DNA of 64,000 nt from Streptomyces sp. SID8374 (GCF_009865135.1 NZ_WWGH01000001.1:1364001-1428000); one strand, 5' to 3'; positions 45,819 to 55,504 are shown, counted from the first letter of the stretch. The notes: generated by a model not told the origin, from the letters alone. Numbers and translations: made by a program.

Positions 45819-47216
45819 TCACCGGACGTACGACGGGTCGGTTTCGTCAAGGGCCGCCGTGTCCGTGTCGCCGGCCAGCAGGGCTTCGAGCGCGGCGACC
45901 GGGTCGGGGTCCGGGGTGGCGCGGGGCCACCAGTCGTCGGCGCCGGGGTCGGACTCGTAGCCGTACCAGCGGGCGTCGTGGCCGAAGCGGAGCTGGAACG
46001 TGCCGGCCGGGTGGGTGAGGTGGTTGCGCCAGGGCGTGAAGCGCGGGAAGTCGGCGGCGGCCAGCAGGGGCCTGGCCCGGTCGAAAGGTCCCGCCGGAGG
46101 GTCCCAGGGCGTCTCCAGGACCGTGAGCCCCTCGGCGCCGCCCTGCCGCCAGGCCGCCACCGCACGGGCCAGGTCGGTGGTGTTGCGGCCGGTGGCGTGG
46201 GCCAGCTCGCGGTAGAGCGCGCGGGTGGTGGCGGTGAGCCCGGCGGTCGGGCGGGAGGCGGCGATCCGGACCGCGTCCTGCCAGGGGGTGAGCCCGGCGA
46301 GCGGATCGCGGCCCGTCGTCAGCAGGGCGTGGGCGCGGGTGGCGGCGTCGGTGGCGAGGTGGTCCAGGCCCAGCGGATCGCGCGCACCCGGCAGGTCCGG
46401 GTAGGACGGCGGCTGGCCCGGATACGGCGGTACGGGGAGGGGCGCCGGGAGCGGCGGCAGGTAGCGGTCCGCGAGGGCTTCCGCCGCCGGGACCGACGGG
46501 ACAGCGGGGGCGGCGGGGCGCTCGCGGGCGGTGTGGACGGCGTTGCGGCGGCCCAGCTCGTCCAGCAGCTCGCGCTCGCCCCGGCCCCGCATCAGCAGCA
46601 GGACGAACGGGTCGCTGTCCAGCAGCCGTGCGGTCTGGTAGCAGAGGGCGGCGACATGCTTGCAGGGCCGGCCGTGGTCGGGGCACGTACAGCTCGGGTC
46701 CAGGTCGTCGCCGGGCAGCAGCCGGACGTCCGCCTCCCGCGCGGTGTCGGCCAGGGAGTGCGGCATCTCCTTCGCCAGCAGGGCGGAGAGATGGCCGGGG
46801 TGGGCGGCGACCGCGTCGAGGAGGGTGTCCCAGCCGGTGTCGGCGAAGGTGCGCAGCCGCAGCTCGGCGCGGTAGGGGCGGGCGCGGCTGCCGTGCACAT
46901 AGGCGACCACGCGGCCGGGGGTGACGGTGATCGCGGCGACCTTGCCCTCGTCGGCGTACGCGCGGCCGCGGGCGAGCCGGGCCCCGTCCATCGACAGCGA
47001 CTCCAGCGCGGCCACCCAGGCGCGGCCCCACCAGCTGTCGGCGAAGGGCTCGCCCTCCTGCGAGGTGCGGGCGGGCACCGCTTCGAAGGTGCGCCGCAGA
47101 TCGTCGGGACCGGGGCGGGCGCGGGGGGCCGAACGCGGGGCGGGGCGCGAGGCCGGACCGGGTGCCGGACGGGACGGCGAACCGGGTGTCGACCGGGGGC
47201 TCATGTGCGGGCTCAT
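45819..47216 (-). CDS. SWIM zinc-finger protein, partner of SNF2 helicase
   Basis: 465 residues. After a proline/arginine-rich N terminus (1-35) come WWGRAWVAALESLS and a beta-rich region, then the SWIM zinc finger SCTCPDHGRPCKHVAALCY (near residue 180, CxCx6CxH). The C-terminal half is helical with proline-rich stretches. SWIM proteins paired with SNF2-family helicases are common in actinobacteria and may bind DNA or mediate protein contacts. The start ATG overlaps the helicase stop (ATGA). The other in-frame ATG four codons later is also possible. Confidence 0.85.
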   Translation of the reverse strand: MSPHMSPRSTPGSPSRPAPGPASRPAPRSAPRARPGPDDLRRTFEAVPARTSQEGEPFADSWWGRAWVAALESLSMDGARLARGRAYADEGKVAAITVTPGRVVAYVHGSRARPYRAELRLRTFADTGWDTLLDAVAAHPGHLSALLAKEMPHSLADTAREADVRLLPGDDLDPSCTCPDHGRPCKHVAALCYQTARLLDSDPFVLLLMRGRGERELLDELGRRNAVHTARERPAAPAVPSVPAAEALADRYLPPLPAPLPVPPYPGQPPSYPDLPGARDPLGLDHLATDAATRAHALLTTGRDPLAGLTPWQDAVRIAASRPTAGLTATTRALYRELAHATGRNTTDLARAVAAWRQGGAEGLTVLETPWDPPAGPFDRARPLLAAADFPRFTPWRNHLTHPAGTFQLRFGHDARWYGYESDPGADDWWPRATPDPDPVAALEALLAGDTDTAALDETDPSYVR

Positions 47217-50200
47217 GCGGGCCTCCGCAGCGAGACGAGGTCGGCGAGATCGCGGTCGCTCAGCTCGGTGAGGGCGGTCTCGCCCGTGGAGAGGACCGCG
47301 TCGGCGAGGGCGCGCTTGGACTCCAGCAGCTCGGCGATCCGGTCCTCCACCGTGCCCTCGGCGATGAGGCGGTGGACCTGCACGGGCTGGGTCTGGCCGA
47401 TGCGGTACGCCCGGTCGGTGGCCTGCTCCTCCACGGCCGGGTTCCACCAGCGGTCGTAGTGGATGACATGGGCGGCCCGGGTGAGGTTCAGCCCGGTCCC
47501 GGCGGCCTTGAGGGAGAGCAGGAAGACGGGGACCTCGGCGGACTGGAAGCGGTCCACCATCCGCTCCCGCTCGGGCACCGGCGTACCGCCGTGGAGGAGC
47601 TGCGAGGGGATGGCCCGGGAGGCCAGGTGCGCGGAGAGGAGCTTGGCCATCGTCACGTACTGGGTGAAGATCAGGACCGAGCTGTCCTCGGAGAGGATCG
47701 TGTCCAGCAGCTCGTCCAGCAGGGCGAGCTTGCCGGAGCGGCCGGTGAGCCGGGTGGGCTCCTCCTTCAGATACTGCGCCGGGTGGTTGCAGATCTGCTT
47801 GAGCGCGGCCAGCAGCTTCATCACCAGCCCGCGCCGGGCGATGCCCTCGGCCCCTTCGATCTGCGCCATCGTCTCGCGCACGGCCGCCTCGTAGAGCGTG
47901 GCCTGCTCCCGGGTGAGGGAGACGGGGTGGTCGGTCTCCGTCTTGGGCGGCAGCTCGGGGGCGATGCCGGGATCGGACTTCTTGCGGCGGAGCAGGAAGG
48001 GGCGGACCAGCCGGGCGAGCCGCTCGACGGCCTCCTCGTTGCCCAGGCCCGCGGCCGTGCCGGTGTTCTCCACGATCCGGGCGTGCCGGGCCCGGAACGC
48101 CTTGAGCGGGCCGAGCAGTCCGGGGGTCGTCCAGTCGAGGAGGGCCCAGAGCTCAGAGAGGTTGTTCTCCACGGGGGTGCCGGTCAGGGCGACCCTGGCC
48201 GGGGCGGGGATGGTGCGCAGGGCCTTCGCGGTGGAGGAGTGCGGGTTCTTGACGTGCTGCGCCTCGTCGGCGACGACCAGACCCCAGGTGTGCGCGGCGA
48301 GTTGGGGCGCGCTGGAGCGCATGGTGCCGTACGTGGTGAGGACGAAGCCCCCGTCCGGCTCGCCCAGGGTCCGGTCGGTGCCGTGGAAGCGGCGGACCGG
48401 GACGCCGGGGGCGAAGCGGTTGATCTCCCGGTGCCAGTTGCCGAGGAGGGAGGCGGGGCAGACGACCAGGGTGGGGGCCTGCTGCGCGCGGTGCAGGTGG
48501 AGGGCGATCAGGGTGATCGTCTTGCCGAGGCCCATGTCGTCGGCGAGGCAGCCGCCGAGCCCGAGCGAGGTCATCCGGTCCAGCCAGGCCAGGCCGCGCA
48601 GTTGGTAGTCGCGCAGGGTCGCGTCGAGGCCGGGCGGCGGGGCGATGGGGGTGTCGTCGGCGAGGATCCGCGTACGGAGTGCGGCGAGGGCTCCGGCGGG
48701 GACGGCCTCGACCTGCTCCCCGTCCACCTCGGCGGACCCGGTGAGGGCGACGGCCAGCGCGTCCACCGGGTCCAGCAGCCCCAGCTCCCGCTTGCGCGCC
48801 TTCCGTACGAGGGCGGGGTCGACGACCACCCACTGGTCGCGCAGCCGCACCACCGGGCGGTGGGCCTCGGCGAGGGTGTCCATCTCCGCTTCGGTCAGCC
48901 GCTCGTCGCCCAGGGAGAGCTGCCAGTTGAAGGCGAACAGCTGCTCGGCGTCGAAGAACGAGGTGCCGTCGGTGGCCGATCCGGGTGCGGGCCGCACGAC
49001 GGCGGCGGCGGTGAGCGAGCGGGCCAGCTCGCGGGGCCAGTGCACCTCGACCCCGGCGGCCGCCAGCCGGGCCCCCGCGTCGCTCAGCAGCTCGTACAGC
49101 TCGTCCTCGGTGATCGCGAGCACATCGGGGGCGGGCTGGTCCAGCAGCCGTTCCAGCGGGGCCCAGACCCGGGCGGCCCGGCGCAGCGCCAGCACCGCGT
49201 CGACCCGGGCGCGCGGCCCGAACGGCTCACCCGCCGCGCCGTGCCAGAGGGCGGCCGCGTCGACCACATACGTCGGGTCGGCGAGGCTGTGCACCTGCAC
49301 GACGGCCGCGGCGGCGTGGCGGACCGCCGGATCGTCCGGGTGCGCCGCGCGGCCCGGGTGCGCCGGGCGCTCCGAACCGTTCTGGTCGGCGTCCTCCCCG
49401 GCGGCCGTGACGGCGTAGGTGTCGGCGGTGTCGAACAGCTCGTAGGCGGAGAGGTCCAGGCGGAGGGAGACCCGTACCCCCGCGTCCAGGCCTGAGGCCA
49501 CCTCGACGGCCCAGGTGGCGGCGTGCGGCAGGTGCTGCGGCTCCCGGGCGGCGAAGGGCGCGCCCATCGCGAAGGCGGCGGCGGGGGTGCGCGGGAGCGT
49601 GTCGGCGACGGCGTCCAGGAAGGACCCGATCAGCGCCTCCGGGTCGGGGAGCCGGGGCGGGGCCTGCTCCGGGAGCGGTGTCGCGTACCCCTCGACGGGC
49701 ATCGCGGCGGCGGTGGCCCGCAGATGCGCGACGTCCTCGGCGTCGCGCGGGCCCGCCCGCCAGGCGTCGTGGCCGTCCGCCGTGAGTCCGGGCAGCAGCC
49801 TGCCGCGCGCGACCAGGTGGAGCGCGTGGAGCGCGGCCGCGCCCCAGCAGCGGGTGGCGGGGTGGGCGGACGCCTGGTGCCGGGCGCGGACGAGGACGGG
49901 GAGCGCGTCGGCCACGGGGAGCAGCGCGGCGGGCACCTCGACGCTCCGGACCCCGGGCTTGCCCCGGCCCGGGGGCCCGTCCGGCCGGACGACGGTGAGC
50001 TGGGACGCGCTGTACGGCACGGTGTCGGCCGGGGCCCGGTCGTCGGCGTAGGCGTCGTCCGCGTAGGCGAAGGAGGACCCGTCCCGCGTGGCCGCGTCGG
50101 CGACCGCGTGCGGGTCCCAGAAGGCGATGTGGCCGTCGCGCGGGACCGGGCCGGGCAGGAAGACCGCGGCGCAGCGCAGCAGGCGGCCGACGTCCGCGGT

Positions 50201-50254
50201 GTGCGACGCGCCACCGCGCGGGTCGTGTGCGTCCCGAGCCTCTTGTGCTGCCAT
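47213..50254 (-). CDS. SNF2/SWI2-family DEAD/DEAH-box helicase
   Basis: 1,013 residues. The N-terminal ~500 residues are the SNF2-associated region of bacterial helicases. The ATPase core follows: motif I LADDMGLGKTITLIAL (near residue 575), motif II VVADEAQHVKN (near residue 665), motif III ALTGTPVENNLSELW, and the second RecA lobe with VLIFTQYVTMAKLL (near residue 850) and motif VI EEQATDRAYRIGQTQPV (near residue 940). These proteins translocate on double-stranded DNA to remodel protein-DNA complexes. The ATG at 50254 is chosen because GGAGG lies 11 bases upstream, while the GTG at 50263 is only two bases from it. Upstream gene of the SWIM pair. Confidence 0.93.
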   Translation of the reverse strand: MAAQEARDAHDPRGGASHTADVGRLLRCAAVFLPGPVPRDGHIAFWDPHAVADAATRDGSSFAYADDAYADDRAPADTVPYSASQLTVVRPDGPPGRGKPGVRSVEVPAALLPVADALPVLVRARHQASAHPATRCWGAAALHALHLVARGRLLPGLTADGHDAWRAGPRDAEDVAHLRATAAAMPVEGYATPLPEQAPPRLPDPEALIGSFLDAVADTLPRTPAAAFAMGAPFAAREPQHLPHAATWAVEVASGLDAGVRVSLRLDLSAYELFDTADTYAVTAAGEDADQNGSERPAHPGRAAHPDDPAVRHAAAAVVQVHSLADPTYVVDAAALWHGAAGEPFGPRARVDAVLALRRAARVWAPLERLLDQPAPDVLAITEDELYELLSDAGARLAAAGVEVHWPRELARSLTAAAVVRPAPGSATDGTSFFDAEQLFAFNWQLSLGDERLTEAEMDTLAEAHRPVVRLRDQWVVVDPALVRKARKRELGLLDPVDALAVALTGSAEVDGEQVEAVPAGALAALRTRILADDTPIAPPPGLDATLRDYQLRGLAWLDRMTSLGLGGCLADDMGLGKTITLIALHLHRAQQAPTLVVCPASLLGNWHREINRFAPGVPVRRFHGTDRTLGEPDGGFVLTTYGTMRSSAPQLAAHTWGLVVADEAQHVKNPHSSTAKALRTIPAPARVALTGTPVENNLSELWALLDWTTPGLLGPLKAFRARHARIVENTGTAAGLGNEEAVERLARLVRPFLLRRKKSDPGIAPELPPKTETDHPVSLTREQATLYEAAVRETMAQIEGAEGIARRGLVMKLLAALKQICNHPAQYLKEEPTRLTGRSGKLALLDELLDTILSEDSSVLIFTQYVTMAKLLSAHLASRAIPSQLLHGGTPVPERERMVDRFQSAEVPVFLLSLKAAGTGLNLTRAAHVIHYDRWWNPAVEEQATDRAYRIGQTQPVQVHRLIAEGTVEDRIAELLESKRALADAVLSTGETALTELSDRDLADLVSLRRPA

Positions 50255-50604
50255 TCCGGCCACCCCCTCCCACCTGTTCCACTGATCCGGCCGGCACGGT
50301 TCATGCTGACTCTGCGAGTCTAGGCGGGAGGTCTGACAACCCCTCCCCCGGCCGCGTCACCGCAGCTCAGAGCGGTATGCGGGGCGCTCGGGACCGGTCC
50401 GGCACCGGTTACGCCCCGTGACGGGCGGGCGAGGAGCTGAACGGCCTGCCGCTCGCCCGGTCGGCCGCGCACGAAATGCCGGGGCGGTGCGGAGCGGGCA
50501 GGGTGGCCAGCGCCAGCACGTCTGCCCCGGCGCGCCGATGAGGGCCGGGAGGCGTACCCGATGAGAGCCGGACGAGCACCGGACGAGCAGACGAGGACCC
50601 GCCC
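50255..50604. promoter_or_regulatory. Divergent intergenic region with a GACTC-TGC-GAGTC dyad
   Basis: The 350 bases between the helicase and the lipoprotein gene contain a perfect 13-bp dyad GACTCTGCGAGTC (50308-50320), about 55 bases upstream of the helicase start and so a candidate operator or promoter element. I see no gene or clear sigma-70 promoter in the remainder. Confidence 0.35.
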
Positions 50605-50961
50605 ATGTCCGTGACCGCGCCCGATCCCCGCCGCCGACGCCGTCTCGGCGCCGTCGCCGCCGCCTCGCTCCTCGCCCTCACCGCCTCGGGCTGCTCCGGC
50701 CTCGGCCGTACCGCCGTCGGCCCGGTGACGTACCACACCGACCGTGAGGCGGTGGTGCAGGTGAACAGCCCGTCGGTACGCGGCTGCCACCGGCTGGCCC
50801 CCGACGGAGCCCGCGAGATCGAGAACGGCACGCTGGTCGACATCGTCCTCTACCCCACCCGGGACTGCACCGGCCGTGGGACGGCCTATGTGGCGACCCG
50901 GTTCAGCGACGTGGCCGCCGAGAGCGGCCCGCCGTGGCGCAGCTACACCTTCGTGCACTGA
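50605..50961 (+). CDS. Small lipoprotein of unknown function
   Basis: 118 residues. The N terminus is basic (RRRRRLG), followed by a hydrophobic core and a lipobox (LTASGC, Cys near residue 30), so it is probably lipid-anchored outside the membrane. The mature ~88 residues have three further cysteines in CHRL and RDCTGR contexts, perhaps one disulphide, and no family that I recognise. It is a single gene between the divergent helicase and convergent methyltransferase. Confidence 0.72.
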   Translation: MSVTAPDPRRRRRLGAVAAASLLALTASGCSGLGRTAVGPVTYHTDREAVVQVNSPSVRGCHRLAPDGAREIENGTLVDIVLYPTRDCTGRGTAYVATRFSDVAAESGPPWRSYTFVH

Positions 50962-51011
50962 GCGAGCCGGAGAGACAGTGGCGGCCCGTGCGCGGAGACC
51001 ACAGCGCCCCG

Positions 51012-51719
51012 TTACGCCGTTGAGTGCGCGGGGCGGGCCAGCAGCCAGGTGCCGTCGTCGGTGAGGGTGCGGTCCACCGCCAGGCCCGCCGCCGCCAGGT
51101 GTCCGGCGAGCTGCTCCTCGGACAGCTCCCGCGACAGGAACGTCTGCGTCCACCGGGCGTCACCGAAGTCGTACTCCGCGCGCACCGAGCGCACCCCGTC
51201 CCCCACCGGCTCCGCGGAGACGATACGGATGCGGCAGCCGGACGCGTCGACCCGCTCCCACGGCAGCTCGGAGCGGTGGGCGACGCCCTCGCGCTGGATG
51301 AGGACGATCCCGTCGTCCTTCACCTGCTTGCGGCAGACGCGGAGCATGCCGCCCCGCACCCGGTGCTCGCCCGCGTGGACCAGGAACGAGCCGAGCAGCA
51401 CGACGTCGAAGCGCTCCTCGCCGAGGTCCAGCGTCTCGATGGGGCTGCGGACCGTGCGCGCGCCGACGATCTGCGCCAGCATCTGGGCCGACTCGTCCAC
51501 CGCCGTCACGGTGAAGCCCCGGTCGACGAGGGGGTGCGTCACCCGGCCCGCCCCGCAGCCCAGTTCGAGAATGCTCGCACCGGCGGGGGCCACCGACGCG
51601 ATCACATCGGGCTCGTCGCCGACGGCCAGCCGCCGGTAGAGCTCCACGGCGCACCCGTCCGGAGTGATGGCTCCCGGGCCCGTCCCCGCATACCCCTCGC
51701 GTACCGGTGATTCACCCAT
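51012..51719 (-). CDS. SAM-dependent methyltransferase (class I)
   Basis: 235 residues of the Rossmann-like class I fold. Motif I is SILELGCGAGRVTHPL (near residue 50), the acidic residue at the end of strand 2 is in TAVDESAQM, and motif IV is FDVVLLGSFLVHA. The substrate is not predictable. The ATG at 51719 is used; the gene faces a small DUF6343 gene. Confidence 0.85.
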   Translation of the reverse strand: MGESPVREGYAGTGPGAITPDGCAVELYRRLAVGDEPDVIASVAPAGASILELGCGAGRVTHPLVDRGFTVTAVDESAQMLAQIVGARTVRSPIETLDLGEERFDVVLLGSFLVHAGEHRVRGGMLRVCRKQVKDDGIVLIQREGVAHRSELPWERVDASGCRIRIVSAEPVGDGVRSVRAEYDFGDARWTQTFLSRELSEEQLAGHLAAAGLAVDRTLTDDGTWLLARPAHSTA

Positions 51720-51790
51720 GAACGACCAACGAGCCGCCCTCCGGTCGCGGTTCCCGCGACGGCCCCCACGGGTACATGCTGGAGGGTGAG

Positions 51791-52108
51791 GTGATCGTCA
51801 TGCGTACCGGCAGTGAGCCCGCGACCGCCCGCAGTCCGCTGCGGATGCGGCTCTGGCTGAGCCTGTGGGGGACGCTCTGGGCGCTCTTCGGTCTGGTGGC
51901 GTTCTCCCTGGTGGGGCGGCCGGGGTGGGCGGTGGCCTGCGCGGTGCTGCTGGCCCTCACACTCCTGGACCTCTGCGTGGTCACGTACCGGATGCGCCAG
52001 GGCGCGCACTTCCAGCCGGGCCGGGACGTGCCCCCGTACGAACCCGACCGGGGCGGGCGCCCCCGGTGGCGCAGGCCGGACCCGCAGGACCGTACGAAAC
52101 CGCCGTGA
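51791..52108 (+). CDS. DUF6343-type small membrane protein
   Basis: About 105 residues, resembling a small Streptomyces family (from memory DUF6343). After a polar N terminus (MRTGSEPATARSPLRMRLWL) there are two transmembrane helices (about residues 18-62) and a polar tail with HFQPGRDVPPYEPD. The start is either GTG at 51791, five bases after GGAGG, or ATG at 51800; the latter matches the likely conserved N terminus. Function unknown. Confidence 0.75.
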   Translation: MIVMRTGSEPATARSPLRMRLWLSLWGTLWALFGLVAFSLVGRPGWAVACAVLLALTLLDLCVVTYRMRQGAHFQPGRDVPPYEPDRGGRPRWRRPDPQDRTKPP

Positions 52109-52132
52109 GGGGCTGGAGGCCGCCTCCGGCGT

Positions 52133-52507
52133 TCAGTCCCCCGCGTCGAACCTGGCCGCTTTCAGGTACTCCGGCTTCGGGTCCAGCGCCGCCGCGAGCC
52201 GGAAGTGGCGCATGGCCTGTTCCGGGCGGCCCGCCCGCTCGAAGGTGCGGGCCAGGGCGTAGTGGGCGAACGCGTTGTCCGGCTCACGCTCCAGCACCAG
52301 CTCGAACTCCAGCTCGGCCGGGCGCAGTTGGGCAGCGGCGAAGAAGGCGCGAGCCCGCAGCAGCCGGGCGGCGGTGTTCTCCGGGTGGGCGGCGATCACC
52401 GAGTCGAGGAGTTTGACCGCGCCCCGGGGGTCCCGGGCGTCCAGCAGTTGCTCGGCCGCACGGAAGTCGATGACATGGGTTTCCGGGTTGCTCTCGGGCA
52501 CGGCCAC
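52133..52507 (-). CDS. Tetratricopeptide-repeat protein
   Basis: 124 residues, almost entirely helical, with about three TPR units. One reads AAEQLLDARDPRGAVKLLDS, and another includes NAFAHYALARTFERAGRPEQA. TPRs form superhelical scaffolds for protein contacts; the partner is unknown. GTG start at 52507 with a GGGAAGGA ribosome-binding site. It lies 60 bases downstream of coaE on the same strand and may share its transcript. Confidence 0.85.
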   Translation of the reverse strand: MAVPESNPETHVIDFRAAEQLLDARDPRGAVKLLDSVIAAHPENTAARLLRARAFFAAAQLRPAELEFELVLEREPDNAFAHYALARTFERAGRPEQAMRHFRLAAALDPKPEYLKAARFDAGD

Positions 52508-52567
52508 ATCCTTCCCTTCGGTCCCGCGTTTCCAACGTCCACCTCTGTGCGGGTATTCCGGCGCGGT

Positions 52568-53173
52568 TCAGCGGGTGGCCGCCGCCCTGCGCAGCAGCTC
52601 CTCCCACACCCCGCGGACCTGCGGTTCCAGCGCCTCCAGCGGCCCGTCGTTGTCGACGGTCAGGTCGGCGACGGCGAGGCGCTCCTCGCGGGTGGCCTGG
52701 GCGGCCATCCTGGCGCGGGCGTCGGCCTCGGTCATGCCGCGTACGTTCACCAGCCGGTGGAGCTGGGTCTCGGGGGACGCGTCCACGACGACGACCAGGT
52801 CGTAGAAGGGGGCGAGGCCGTTCTCGGCCAGCAGCGGTACGTCGTGGATGACGACGGCGTCCGTACCCGCCTCCCGTTCCAGCTCGGCGGCGCGGGCGCC
52901 GACCAGAGGGTGGACGATCGCGTTGAGCGCGGCACGGCGGTCCGGGTCGGCGAAGACGATGGCGCCGAGCGCCGGGCGGTCCAGGGTGCCGTCGGCGGCC
53001 AGGACGTCCGGCCCGAACTCCTCGACCACGGCGGCCAGCCCAGGGGTGCCGGGCTCCACGACCTCGCGCGCGATCCGGTCGGAGTCGATCAGCACGGCAC
53101 CGTACGCGACGAGTCGCCGCGACACTTCGCTCTTGCCGGCGCCGATCCCGCCGGTCAGGCCCACTTTCAGCAT
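52568..53173 (-). CDS. coaE: Dephospho-CoA kinase
   Basis: Last enzyme of coenzyme A synthesis: phosphorylates the 3'-hydroxyl of dephospho-CoA. The 201-residue protein has the P-loop [11 protein letters not shown] (residues 5-15), the DSD motif in [13 protein letters not shown] (near residue 30) and [11 protein letters not shown] (near residue 118), all typical. The open frame extends 14 codons further, but MLKVGLTGG is the family start, so the ATG at 53173 is chosen. Confidence 0.96.
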   Translation of the reverse strand: MLKVGLTGGIGAGKSEVSRRLVAYGAVLIDSDRIAREVVEPGTPGLAAVVEEFGPDVLAADGTLDRPALGAIVFADPDRRAALNAIVHPLVGARAAELEREAGTDAVVIHDVPLLAENGLAPFYDLVVVVDASPETQLHRLVNVRGMTEADARARMAAQATREERLAVADLTVDNDGPLEALEPQVRGVWEELLRRAAATR

Positions 53174-53245
53174 GGGCCGCAGCCTACGGGTCCGGCCGGG
53201 GCGCCCGGCCACCACCCTCCGGCTCGGCCCCCTCGGTGCGGCTCG

Positions 53246-53338
53246 GCCGTCGCCGTCCCCCGGTCGGCTCTCGGCGCGGCCCCGCCGTCGCCCTCCCGCT
53301 CGGTGGCCCGGCGGGTCAGCCGTCGCCCTCCCGCTCGG
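53246..53338. repeat. Repeated copies of the PAC2 gene 3' end
   Basis: GCCGTCGCCCTCCCGCTCGG occurs exactly at 53284-53303 and 53319-53338, and in a weaker form at 53246. The 53319 copy encodes the last residues (EREGDG) of the PAC2 protein on the minus strand; the other two lie beyond its stop. Confidence 0.75.
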
Positions 53339-54254
53339 CGAGGAAGCGCTCGAACTCGCGGCCGATCTCGTCGGCGGACGGCAGGTCGACCGGCTCGGCG
53401 ACGAGGTTGCCCCGGGTCTCGGAGCCGGCGACCGCGTCGTACTGGTGCTCGAGGCCCTCGACGAGCGAGACCAACTCCTCGTCGCCCTGGCCGATCTGCC
53501 GGTCGATCTCGGTCTGGGTGCGGTGCGCCTCGGTGCGCAGGGAGTGCGCGAGGGCGGGCAGGACCAGGCCGGTCGCGGCGGTGATCGCCTCCAGCGCGGT
53601 CAGCGCCGCGTCGGGGTAGGCGGACCGGGCGACGTAGTGCGGGACGTGGGTGGCGACCCCGAGGACGTCGTGGCCGGACTCCATCAGCCGGTACTCGACG
53701 AGGGACTCCGCCGAGCCTGGGACCTGGGCCTCGTCGAAGGGGCTGCGATGGCCCGGCATCAGGTCGGTGCGGTTGCCGTGCGGGGTGATGCCGACGGGCC
53801 GGGTGTGCGGGACGCCCATGGGGATGCCGTGGAAGTTGACCGCGAGCCGTACGCCGAGGCGTTCGACGATCTGCTCCACGGCGGCGGCGAACCGCTCCCA
53901 CTCCACGTCCGGCTCCGGTCCCGACAGCAGCAGGAAGGGCGCTCCGGTGGCGTCCTGGACGACCCGGACCTCCAGGGTCGGGGCCTCGAAGGACGTCCAG
54001 CGGTCGCGCCGGAAGGTCAGCAGGGGGCGCCGGGCGCGGTAGTCGACGAGCCGGTCGTGGTCGAAGCGGGCGACGACCTGGTGGGGCAGCGTTTCGAGCA
54101 GGCCGTCGACGATCTGCTCGCCGGTCTCGCCCGCGTCGATGTATCCGTCGAAGTGGTAGAGCATGACCAGGCCGGCCGACTCCTGGGCCAGCGCCATGTC
54201 GACGACGGCCAGGCCCTTCGGCTCCCATTCGTACAAACTCTGCGGATCAGGCAC
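53316..54254 (-). CDS. PAC2-family protein
   Basis: 312 residues of the PAC2 (proteasome assembly chaperone 2) superfamily, widespread in actinobacteria that carry proteasomes. Typical segments are [20 protein letters not shown] (near residue 29), [16 protein letters not shown] (near residue 107) and [19 protein letters not shown] (near residue 203). An assembly or ligase-like role is suggested by fold only. Start is GTG at 54254. Its 3' end is repeated downstream. Confidence 0.9.
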   Translation of the reverse strand: MPDPQSLYEWEPKGLAVVDMALAQESAGLVMLYHFDGYIDAGETGEQIVDGLLETLPHQVVARFDHDRLVDYRARRPLLTFRRDRWTSFEAPTLEVRVVQDATGAPFLLLSGPEPDVEWERFAAAVEQIVERLGVRLAVNFHGIPMGVPHTRPVGITPHGNRTDLMPGHRSPFDEAQVPGSAESLVEYRLMESGHDVLGVATHVPHYVARSAYPDAALTALEAITAATGLVLPALAHSLRTEAHRTQTEIDRQIGQGDEELVSLVEGLEHQYDAVAGSETRGNLVAEPVDLPSADEIGREFERFLAEREGDG

Positions 54255-54358
54255 GGTTACCGCTCCTCCTCGTGTTCCTTGGGAAGAACGCGGCCGGCTC
54301 CATGAGCATTCCCCGGGACCGCACTTTCCGGCAACGGGGCTTCACGGCGCGTCAGTTA

Positions 54359-54399
54359 TTGGTCCAGACCTTGACGCGCCCGGCGGCCGTCCCTACCGT
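54359..54399 (+). promoter_or_regulatory. Promoter with a DasR/chitin-type operator (TGGTCCAGACCT)
   Basis: TGGTCCAGACCT (54360-54371) has the inner palindrome GGTC-CA-GACC and matches the 12-bp repeat known from Streptomyces chitinase promoters and the DasR dre consensus. It directly overlaps a well-formed sigma-70-type promoter: TTGACG (54371-54376), 17-base spacer, TACCGT (54394-54399). The beta-helix gene starts 94 bases further on. Only one copy of the repeat is present. Confidence 0.65.
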
Positions 54400-54492
54400 C
54401 ACTGGGCAACACGTTCAGGGATGCATCCCCCATTCACGTACAGGAATGTACGGGGAACGCCCTGGCCCCCTCCGACGGGAAGGCCTCCCCCC

Positions 54493-55452
54493 ATGCGCCC
54501 CCGCATCCCCCTCACCGCCCTGCTCGCCGCCGCCCTCGCCACCGGTGGCCTCACCCTGGCCGCCGCCCCCGCCGGCGCGGCGGCCGTGATCGACGTGTCC
54601 ACCGCCGCCCAGCTGAAGTCGGCGCTCACCACCGTCTCCCCCGGCGACACGATCCGGCTCGCCGACGGCACGTACACCGGGAACTTCAAGGCCACCCGGC
54701 CCGGCACCCCGGGCGCCCGGATCACCCTCACCGGCTCCAGCGGAGCCGTCCTGACGGCGGGCGGCGGCTACGGGCTGCACCTGAACGGCGCCTCGTACTG
54801 GACGGTCCAGGGCGTCACGGTCAAGGGCGGCCAGAAGGGCATCATGGCCGACGCGGCGAACGGCGTCGTCATCGACTCGGTGACCGTCCACGACCTCGAC
54901 ATGGAGGGCGTCCACTTCCGCATGTCCTCGCGGGACGGCGTACTGAAGAACTCCCGCATCTACGACACCGGGCAGAACGGGCGCGGCATGGGCGAGGGCG
55001 TGTACGTCGGCACGGCCAACGACCTCTCCGACCGCAGCGACAACGCGCAGATCCTCAACAACACGATCGGGCCGGATGTCCGCGGCGAGAACGTCGACAT
55101 CAAGGAAGGCACCACCGGGGCCAGGATCATCGGCAACACCTTCGACGGCAACGGGCTCACCGGCGCCAACTACGACGACTCCTGGGTCGACGTGAAGGGC
55201 AACAACGTCCTGGTGGAGGGCAACAGGGGCTCCCGTACCACCAACAACGGCTACGAGACCCACACCCAGCAGAGCGGCTGGGGCTGCGGCACCGTCTTCC
55301 GGAACAACACCTCGAACCTGTCCGGCGCCACCGGCGACCGGCAGCTCGCCGTCAACGTCACCAACAACAGCGCCACCTGCCCCACCACGGTGTACGCCGG
55401 CAACACCGTCACCGGAGGCAGGGGGCTGACCAACATCGCCGTGACGCCCTGA
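54493..55452 (+). CDS. Secreted right-handed beta-helix protein (polysaccharide lyase-like)
   Basis: 319 residues with a signal peptide ending near residue 31 (APAGAAA). The mature protein is a parallel beta-helix: repeating segments of GVTVKGGQKGIMADAAN and ILNNTIGPDVRGENVDIKEG type, with Asn ladders, as in chondroitinase B and pectate lyase-like folds. GANYDDSWVDVKGNN may hold metal ligands. Two cysteines near the C terminus (GWGCGT and ATCPTT) could pair. Substrate is probably a polysaccharide. The upstream DasR-like site suggests a link to chitin or N-acetylglucosamine, which is inference. Confidence 0.85.
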   Translation: MRPRIPLTALLAAALATGGLTLAAAPAGAAAVIDVSTAAQLKSALTTVSPGDTIRLADGTYTGNFKATRPGTPGARITLTGSSGAVLTAGGGYGLHLNGASYWTVQGVTVKGGQKGIMADAANGVVIDSVTVHDLDMEGVHFRMSSRDGVLKNSRIYDTGQNGRGMGEGVYVGTANDLSDRSDNAQILNNTIGPDVRGENVDIKEGTTGARIIGNTFDGNGLTGANYDDSWVDVKGNNVLVEGNRGSRTTNNGYETHTQQSGWGCGTVFRNNTSNLSGATGDRQLAVNVTNNSATCPTTVYAGNTVTGGRGLTNIAVTP

Positions 55453-55472
55453 TCAGCACCCGGATACGCGCA

Positions 55473-55504
55473 TGAGGCCCGCCCCCCGAAGGGAACGGGC
55501 CTCA
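55473..55504. terminator. Terminator between the beta-helix gene and rpsA
   Basis: Nine-bp stem TGAGGCCCG/CGGGCCTCA (55473-55481 with 55496-55504) between convergent genes, usable by both. Confidence 0.75.
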
